The notes beneath the pieces are model-generated. The model was not told the origin of the DNA, did not search any database, and saw nothing but the letters and a program-made list of their open reading frames with translations. Below are positions 21,541 to 27,293 of a DNA stretch of 27,293 nt, in pieces; the first letter of the stretch is position 1, and every line of letters starts with the position of its first letter. Both the position numbers and the translations under genes were made by a program. Source of the DNA: a virus; IMG/VR virus record IMGVR_UViG_3300010885_016029, positions 1 through 27,293 of that record. One strand, given 5' to 3'.

Positions 21541-23892
21541 ATGAAAGACCTGTCTAGTTACTACCAACTTCCAGAAGATGTTGCTCCTGCAGGAGAAATT
21601 TCTGTTGAGAGTGACTTGCTTGATTACGAAACTGGCGTATTGTTAGTTGACGGCAACACGCAAAGCGGCCTTACTGGTGAAACATTCGAAACAGTAGTTT
21701 CGGCCAGTGGAGTGGTATATCCAACGCTGATTACAAATGAAGCAAGCAGTCCAGTAATTGTAAATGTTATCAATCAAAGCCAGAGTGAAGTTGACACTTC
21801 ATTGCTTGGCATTCCACGCTCGGAAGTAGCACTTGGATTGTTTGATGCTATTAATGTTTATGGCGTTAATTCCAAGGAATGGACTGGATATAGCGCCTAT
21901 TCGTACTATTACGACCCATCGTCTTGGACCTTTAGAGATAATTATGGCAATTATGTAAGACATGTGCCAGCAGAGTGTGCAGTACAGGCATATTGCTTTC
22001 CGCCTCCGGCCTCTTTCGCTTATCCAGTGGATGACAATACTGGAGTGTATCCGGGAGGCTACAAAAATGGCTCCATGATTTCCTATTGGGAAACCAAGCG
22101 TTCATTCCGCTACCAGCCAGGACGCATCAATGGCATGACATTTGGCATTCGCATGTCAACGGGTAGCAATTGGGATGGGGAGGTAATTCAATGGGGATGC
22201 CGTAATTCCTACGGAGATGGTTATTATTTCCAGCTTGAAAAAGGCACAAATTTATATATCATTTATACGAGTCCCAATGGCACGTTTAAGATTCCAAGGA
22301 TTGAATGGAATGGCGATTTAGTTTCAATTGACAGAAGCGCCACTGGATGGGTATTGGATCTTTCTCATGTGACTATGTTCAAAGTAGAATATAGTTGGTA
22401 TGGTGCCATTGGAGCCAGATTCCTAGCGTATGTGCCTGTGGGTCATGATGAGGCACGATGGGTGGTGCTACACACTGTGCTTGCTTCCAATACGTTTGAA
22501 CTGCCAAGCCTGCGTAGTCCATTCTTTAAAGTCTTCACCCAAGTGGTTACTACGGCTGGATGTCCTCAAGCTGCATTTATTAATTTGTACGGTAGTAGTG
22601 TTTACATTGACGGTGGTGATAAGGGCACTGTCACCCTTGGCAATGCCGTATTAAATTCTGAAAAAAATATTGACAGCACAAGTCGCACCATTCTGGGCTT
22701 GCAAGTTAAGGGGCAAATCAATGGAGTGGATAATCAAAAAACAGTTTATCCAGTGAGCTTGGCAGCATATGCATCAGTCAATACACGCTTTGATTTAATG
22801 TTTCAGAGCAATGGTATTTATAACGGCGAGCATTATCAATATGGCAATGGCACAGTTTTATCTCGTGGTGCTAGTTCTACCATTGCAGTGACAAGTGTTG
22901 GTGGTAATCCTTATATATGGCAAGGAACATTTCCGAATGTTGCCAATGAAGTGTCCGGTTTAACTAATTATTTTTCTGGTCGTCGGGCACGAGTGACTGG
23001 TGCTGGCATCTATAACACGCATATTACGGCTGTCAATAGTGGCCTCACGCAAATTACAACTGATCGTCCACTCCCATTGTCCACCACTTCCATTCGCTTG
23101 TCGAGGATGGATGCATCAGCAGTGGGCACTGTAGCCATTCCCAGCGGCACCACTCAAGGCACCATCTTTGTCACCGATGGGGCCGGTCAATGGCGAATGG
23201 GAGCGTGGCCACAATCAAGCGGCCTCACCTACACCACTTCTGGCAATGTTCTTTGGTTCCAAAGTCGTTATACAGGATTAGCTTTTAATAATGCTGGCAG
23301 CATTGTCGGAGAAAATACAGCTCCATATGGCCCCATTTCCCCAGTTGGTTTTACTGTAGCTGTGTCAAGTGGCACTAACACCAGCACGTTGAATTTTAAT
23401 GGGCAAGTATTGACTGTTTCCGGTACCAATCCTTGGCCTATTTCTATTGTTGCTGAAGTGATGGACAGTTCACAACTAAGCGATGTCGTATTGGCTTACG
23501 GCACTTCTTCTGGGCTTACAGTGCAGGGTAGCGGCTCTACAACGGCTATCACCACGTGGACAGTTAGTGGCGTCACGCAAAGCGCTACAACGGCTGGAGG
23601 CACTTCCTACGTGGCCAATAAGTTTGAGAACGATCCTAATAATCCGCTATCGGCTGTTCTCATAGACAAACAAGGCTATCGCACGTTGTATTCTCCGCAG
23701 CCAGTTGCTACGTTCTTTATTGGAAGTGGTGAAACGAAGCAGTTTGATCTCAGCAATGTGTTTGGGCCTGATAAGATGTTTATAACGGGAGCGCCAGGGA
23801 CTGTGTACAATTCAGGCGCACTATTCTTGGTTGCAACTGCTCGCACTGGTAGTGGCATTGCTTCCGCTACGCTTAATTGGGAGGAACAATAA
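21541..23892 (+). CDS. Tail fibre / receptor-binding protein, paralogue B with extra domain
   Basis: 783 residues, 13 bases after paralogue A. Shared blocks: SLLGIPRSEVALGLFDAINV, SFRYQPGRINGMTFGIRM, MFKVEYSWYGAIGARFLAYV, VYIDGGDKGTV, VATFFIGSGETKQFDLSNVFG and the final SATLNWEEQ. Differences: the region after SKEWTG has a Tyr-rich addition, and about residues 430-700 hold extra sequence absent from A (WQGTFPNVANEVSGLTNYFS, VTDGAGQWRMGAWPQSSG, TSTLNFNGQVLTVSG). That part is Ser/Thr/Gly-rich and probably beta. The arrangement suggests module gain in a receptor-binding protein after duplication. The stop overlaps the next start (TAATG). Confidence 0.7.
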   Translation: MKDLSSYYQLPEDVAPAGEISVESDLLDYETGVLLVDGNTQSGLTGETFETVVSASGVVYPTLITNEASSPVIVNVINQSQSEVDTSLLGIPRSEVALGLFDAINVYGVNSKEWTGYSAYSYYYDPSSWTFRDNYGNYVRHVPAECAVQAYCFPPPASFAYPVDDNTGVYPGGYKNGSMISYWETKRSFRYQPGRINGMTFGIRMSTGSNWDGEVIQWGCRNSYGDGYYFQLEKGTNLYIIYTSPNGTFKIPRIEWNGDLVSIDRSATGWVLDLSHVTMFKVEYSWYGAIGARFLAYVPVGHDEARWVVLHTVLASNTFELPSLRSPFFKVFTQVVTTAGCPQAAFINLYGSSVYIDGGDKGTVTLGNAVLNSEKNIDSTSRTILGLQVKGQINGVDNQKTVYPVSLAAYASVNTRFDLMFQSNGIYNGEHYQYGNGTVLSRGASSTIAVTSVGGNPYIWQGTFPNVANEVSGLTNYFSGRRARVTGAGIYNTHITAVNSGLTQITTDRPLPLSTTSIRLSRMDASAVGTVAIPSGTTQGTIFVTDGAGQWRMGAWPQSSGLTYTTSGNVLWFQSRYTGLAFNNAGSIVGENTAPYGPISPVGFTVAVSSGTNTSTLNFNGQVLTVSGTNPWPISIVAEVMDSSQLSDVVLAYGTSSGLTVQGSGSTTAITTWTVSGVTQSATTAGGTSYVANKFENDPNNPLSAVLIDKQGYRTLYSPQPVATFFIGSGETKQFDLSNVFGPDKMFITGAPGTVYNSGALFLVATARTGSGIASATLNWEEQ

Positions 23893-25646
23893 TGGCTCTC
23901 ACTGGACTTGTTGCGGCAAACAATTTAAGCGATGTTGTTGACATTGAACGCACTTGGGACAATATTGGCAATAACATTTCCGCAACTGTATTTGTCCCGG
24001 CAGCTACGCTTGATTTAAACTTTGCAGGCAACAAAAGTCTTGTTGACAATATTAGCGGAAGTGGTTTAGTTACTTTTACAAGGGCATCTAGCGGCACCTT
24101 TGTTGGCAGCAATGGCCTCATTCAAACTGCTGCTAGTGGTGTGCCACGGTTTGATCACAACCCGACAACGGGGGAGAGCCTTGGGCTGTTGGTGGAGGAG
24201 GACAGGACGAACAGTTTCATTTATTCCAATACATTTACTGACGCTAGCTGGGGTCAGATATATGGCACTACTATTACACGCACTGCCAGCGCCGCTGTCT
24301 CCCCAGATGGCACATCTAATGCCACTCAAATAACTGCAACTGATGCTAATTTTGTTCGCCAGCAGGCAGTAGGCGACACCACAACAATTCGCACACTATC
24401 TTTTTTTGCAAAAGCTGGAACTGCTTCCACTATTTCTGTAAGATTTTTTAGCGGCACAGCGCCTACTTCACCTACTGCGACCTTTAACCTTTCAACTGGC
24501 GCGGCTACAGTTAGTGATGCTTCAGTGATGACTGCAAGCATTGTGCAATTTTCGAACGGATGGTATCGCTGCATTTGCTGTCGTACTGATGCTGCAAGCA
24601 AAGCCCCACCAGACTTTAATTTTGGCGTCGGCACGACTTTTATTTACGGCGCCCAACTCGAAGCAGGCGCCTTCCCCACCTCCTACATCCCCACCACCAC
24701 CATTCCCCTGCTTCGTTCCGCTGACGTGGTAAGCATTACGGGAAGCAATTTTTCGAGGTGGTATAACGAAAGCCAGGGAACGTTTTTTGTATCAGCGAGA
24801 CAGTCAAGTTATAGTTATGGTCAGGCTCTGGTTGGTCTTGGCACGGGGACTGGAGCCCTTGGACTGGATTACGCTGGCACTACAACTACAAAGGGCGGAA
24901 GCTGGTGGAATGGCGGTACAGCAATTGGAACTTCTAATTATGCGGACTGGGGAAATGGAGCAAAACTTATAGGCTCATATACATCTAGTAATCGTTATTT
25001 ATGTTTAAATGGTGGTGCTATAGCTTCTAATGCCAGCACTTTGATTAATGGTGGCTTAATGCGTATTGGGCAGAGTTACAACACTAATGGATTAAATTCC
25101 AATGGCACTATTGCCCGTCTTGCTTACTATCCCATCCAGCTATCTAACACCGCTCTTCAGGTATTAACCACATCCGGCCCAGTATCAAGCTTTCCATATT
25201 CTTTCTCCATCAAAGGCCGCGACATTCTTGCGCTAAAGGAAGTAAACAAAACGTCCACTCGCGATTTTGTTTTTATTAAGGGACTCCTTTCTCGGGTCCA
25301 ACCACGCATTAACACTGCTTCTCAATACACTGCTTCTGGCGTGGCATTGCGTAATGCAGCAATGCTAAAAGTGGCACCAACCACTATTGGCAATTATTTC
25401 TTTTCTTCTGGCCTCACACTTAGTGGCACCACTGTTCAAATCAATGGCACCAACGCTCGTTCCATTGCCACCTCCCCTTTCAGCGGCTCCACAGCCCTCT
25501 ATCCCCTGCTCTTTGGTGGCCTACGCCCTCAAGCTAACTGGCGCATCACGGAGCCCATGACAAGTGGCACTGTCACATCCCCTGAAAGCGCTATTCCCAT
25601 TGAGACTAGTGATTTCCTATTATTTATTAAGGCGGGGCAAAGCTAA
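23892..25646 (+). CDS. Tail fibre protein with carbohydrate-binding-like and concanavalin-like domains
   Basis: 584 residues from ATG 23892 with GGGAGGAA just upstream, in a TAATG overlap; an earlier in-frame GTG/TTG-type extension is not needed. Residues about 1-35 contain AANNLSDVVDIERTWDNIG, an adaptor motif. About 50-110 has TFTRASSGTFVGSNGLIQTA, FDHNPTTGESLGLLVEEDRT, a block often seen in phage and cyanophage structural proteins. About 115-270 resembles a carbohydrate-binding jelly roll (SNTFTDASWGQ, LSFFAKAGTAS, FSNGWYRCICC, GAQLEAGAFPTSYIPT). About 280-430 looks like a concanavalin/LamG-type sandwich (GTFFVSARQ, RYLCLNGGAIASN). A C-terminal region follows. Likely binds surface glycans. 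Confidence 0.65.
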   Translation: MALTGLVAANNLSDVVDIERTWDNIGNNISATVFVPAATLDLNFAGNKSLVDNISGSGLVTFTRASSGTFVGSNGLIQTAASGVPRFDHNPTTGESLGLLVEEDRTNSFIYSNTFTDASWGQIYGTTITRTASAAVSPDGTSNATQITATDANFVRQQAVGDTTTIRTLSFFAKAGTASTISVRFFSGTAPTSPTATFNLSTGAATVSDASVMTASIVQFSNGWYRCICCRTDAASKAPPDFNFGVGTTFIYGAQLEAGAFPTSYIPTTTIPLLRSADVVSITGSNFSRWYNESQGTFFVSARQSSYSYGQALVGLGTGTGALGLDYAGTTTTKGGSWWNGGTAIGTSNYADWGNGAKLIGSYTSSNRYLCLNGGAIASNASTLINGGLMRIGQSYNTNGLNSNGTIARLAYYPIQLSNTALQVLTTSGPVSSFPYSFSIKGRDILALKEVNKTSTRDFVFIKGLLSRVQPRINTASQYTASGVALRNAAMLKVAPTTIGNYFFSSGLTLSGTTVQINGTNARSIATSPFSGSTALYPLLFGGLRPQANWRITEPMTSGTVTSPESAIPIETSDFLLFIKAGQS

Positions 25647-26950
25647 TGAGTCAGCAATATGGTTTTAGGGCATCTAACAATCTTTCTGAAACTGAAAACC
25701 ACAATTTATGCCTTGATAATTTAGGCATCAATAGGAATGATTTGCCTTTGTTGGAAGGCACTAGTGCGTCTGGCGTTACGGAAGCAGACTATCAAGCCAT
25801 CATTGGACTGAGGAGCGCTCTGGAAGGGCAAGTGACGGCCCTCTCGGCATTCTCGCTATCTGGTTTCACAGCGGTGGCATCAAAAGCCACTGCCACTGGT
25901 GATACTTTTACTGGTAATATTATTGTTGACAGGGTTAATAATGATCGTCCATATACGCCTTTAAATGGCACTATCATTGGACCATCAACTGTTTCTTATT
26001 TCTCTCCAACGGCTAGTGGCGTATTCTCCACTGGCGGAGAATATAAGCTTGGCCCTATCACTGCTGGCACCGTTACCACTAGCGGCGTTAATTACACTGG
26101 CACCGTGCAGGAATGGAACCCACGCTTTGAACGCTACAAAAATTATCTCAGGGTGCAGGAGCAGCCTTCGTGGACTGTTCGTTACTCCCCATTGTATCTC
26201 CCCCCTCCCACTGTTATTAGTGGTTGTCAATTATGGCTTGATGCGGAATACAGCACGTTTGAACTCGACGGTAGTAGCAACGTAGTTGTTTGGAGGAGCC
26301 TTGTTGGCGGTACTATTGCTTCGCAGGCTACTCTTGCAAATCGTCCTGTTTTTACCACCAATGTAATGAATGGCAAACCCGCTGTTCGTTTCGATGGGTC
26401 CAATGATTTCTTGAGTCTGAGCAATATTGGTGCATCATTTACCACTGCAGCAACGATGGTAAGCATTGTGCGCGTGTTAGATGGCGATTACAACGTTCTT
26501 AGCTCCTTGAACAATAGTAGCTGTCGATGGAATAATGGAAGTGGCGCTGGCACGTGGGGACTGTTTACTACTGCCCTACAGAGCAGCTTTCCTGCTGGCA
26601 TGCCCTTTAATGGCACGTGGGTGGTGTCAATGCGCATAAATGCTGCCTACGGCCTGGAGATAAGGCTCAATGGGACAAGGCTTGATTACAAGAGCACTGG
26701 CTTCACTTTCACTGGTGGCGACACCTTCAACATTGGTGCCACTGCTGGGCCTGCTGGATATTTAAACGGCGACATTCATTCCATTGCTCTCTTCAATAGA
26801 GTGTTAACGGACAAAGAACTTAGAACCATTGAAGAATGCTTTGCATGGCGCTATGATGGCATTTACGATCCTGATCGCTCTTCACAAGTACTACAACTGG
26901 AAGACTTTGCTACGATTGAACTGGAAGATGGTTCCGTGCTAAACCCTTGA
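25646..26950 (+). CDS. Tail fibre protein with LamG/concanavalin-like domain
   Basis: 434 residues in a TAATG overlap with the previous gene. The start has FRASNNLSETENHNLCLDNL, the same kind of adaptor motif as the previous protein. A middle linker (about 55-185) is Ser/Thr/Gly-rich. Residues about 192-400 form a concanavalin-like sandwich: SGCQLWLDAEYSTFELDGS, NVVVWRSLVGG, NGKPAVRFDGSNDFLSLSN, GLEIRLNGTRLDYKSTGF, NGDIHSIALFNRVLTDKELR. It ends in an acidic segment (LQLEDFATIELEDGS). LamG-like domains in fibres usually bind sugars, so a glycan receptor is likely. Confidence 0.65.
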   Translation: MSQQYGFRASNNLSETENHNLCLDNLGINRNDLPLLEGTSASGVTEADYQAIIGLRSALEGQVTALSAFSLSGFTAVASKATATGDTFTGNIIVDRVNNDRPYTPLNGTIIGPSTVSYFSPTASGVFSTGGEYKLGPITAGTVTTSGVNYTGTVQEWNPRFERYKNYLRVQEQPSWTVRYSPLYLPPPTVISGCQLWLDAEYSTFELDGSSNVVVWRSLVGGTIASQATLANRPVFTTNVMNGKPAVRFDGSNDFLSLSNIGASFTTAATMVSIVRVLDGDYNVLSSLNNSSCRWNNGSGAGTWGLFTTALQSSFPAGMPFNGTWVVSMRINAAYGLEIRLNGTRLDYKSTGFTFTGGDTFNIGATAGPAGYLNGDIHSIALFNRVLTDKELRTIEECFAWRYDGIYDPDRSSQVLQLEDFATIELEDGSVLNP

Positions 26951-26957
26951 GCGCACA

Positions 26958-27293
26958 ATGACAAAAATTTCTCAGCTTACAAGTATTGGTACGGGATTAG
27001 CTGCGGATGATGAATTTATCATTCGTGACGTTAGTGATGCTTCCACGCCTAATAAGAAAGTAACAGCTAGTGGATTTTTTGCCATTGCCAATACGCTAGG
27101 CATCACTGGATTTGACAATATTTTGGCTGGCTTGCCTAATACTGGCACGCAAGTGCGAGTTATTAGTTCTGGCATTGCTGCTGGCATTTCTGGCTATGCC
27201 TATACGACTATCAGTGGCATTCAAGTGGCTCGTACCACTATTTCTGGCTACTACGAAAATGCTGCTGGTACTGCCAGTGGTGTTCTTTTCCCA
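26958..27293 (+). CDS. Tail fibre protein, 5' end only (cut by window edge)
   Basis: The frame from ATG 26958 is open to the last base (112 codons, no stop). It begins MTKISQLTSIGTGLAADDEF, then IIRDVSDASTPNKKVTASGF, a common N-terminal attachment block of phage fibre proteins. It continues with Ser/Gly/Thr-rich repeats around ISGYAYTTISGIQVARTTIS. The start follows the previous stop by 7 bases. It appears to be another member of the fibre cluster; its receptor-binding end lies outside the window. Confidence 0.65.
   Translation, partial: MTKISQLTSIGTGLAADDEFIIRDVSDASTPNKKVTASGFFAIANTLGITGFDNILAGLPNTGTQVRVISSGIAAGISGYAYTTISGIQVARTTISGYYENAAGTASGVLFP

Noticed and set aside
1-27293. CRISPR array, tRNA genes, insertion sequences, integrase or attachment sites
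   Set aside because: I saw no regularly spaced repeats, no cloverleaf-like sequence, and no transposase or integrase motifs in any frame; the window is packed with structural genes.

Overview
The window is a late structural module of a tailed double-stranded DNA phage (or a prophage or metagenomic contig from one), read almost entirely on the + strand. Both ends cut through genes. The tail genes follow the phage lambda order (G/GT chaperone, tape measure, M, L, K, I, J), which points to a siphovirus. A cyanobacterial (Synechococcus/Prochlorococcus-type) host is plausible because the tail-fibre modules with the RYQPGR and VEYSWYGA motifs resemble those I know from cyanophages. No gene here proves the host, and no integrase, terminase, portal, lysis or replication gene is visible.

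Layout. Positions 2-969 hold the end of a glycosyltransferase-like gene and a class I methyltransferase. Positions 986-2244 encode a Cys-rich, multi-domain protein near the head genes, whose last conserved domain lies in the -1 frame behind a textbook slippery heptamer and hairpin. A small unknown gene follows, then an XRE-type regulator on the minus strand (2525-2851) facing a divergent intergenic region. The head module (2891-6714) has a DUF2213 protease fused to a coiled-coil scaffold, a cement/decoration protein, a DUF2184 major capsid protein, a DUF4054 connector and probable joining proteins. The tail module (6742-18257) has a tail tube protein, a terminator hairpin, the chaperone pair with a -1 frameshift, a 1263-aa tape measure, and the lambda-like tip genes M, L, K, I and J. 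From 18257 to the right end come small beta-rich tip proteins and a string of fibre or receptor-binding proteins. These include a diverged tandem duplication (19779-21527 and 21541-23892) and proteins with concanavalin/LamG-like modules.

How the genes work together. The protease-scaffold and capsid proteins build and mature the head, and the connector and closure proteins join it to the tail. The G and GT products wrap the tape measure while the tube protein polymerises. M, L, I, K and J form the tip, with K probably opening peptidoglycan. The downstream fibres choose the host, probably by binding surface glycans. Genes are packed, with ATGA, TAATG or TGATG overlaps at many junctions, so translational coupling is likely. 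No stretch over 300 bases lacks a gene.

Most notable: two -1 frameshift sites using the same Pro-Lys slippage; a lambda L homologue with about 160 extra residues inside its four-cysteine iron-sulfur region; a minus-strand repressor-like gene with an inverted repeat over its own start; a terminator whose 3' arm carries the next gene's ribosome binding site; and a peptidase-like motif inside the tape measure. All calls come from reading the sequence. No database search was run.
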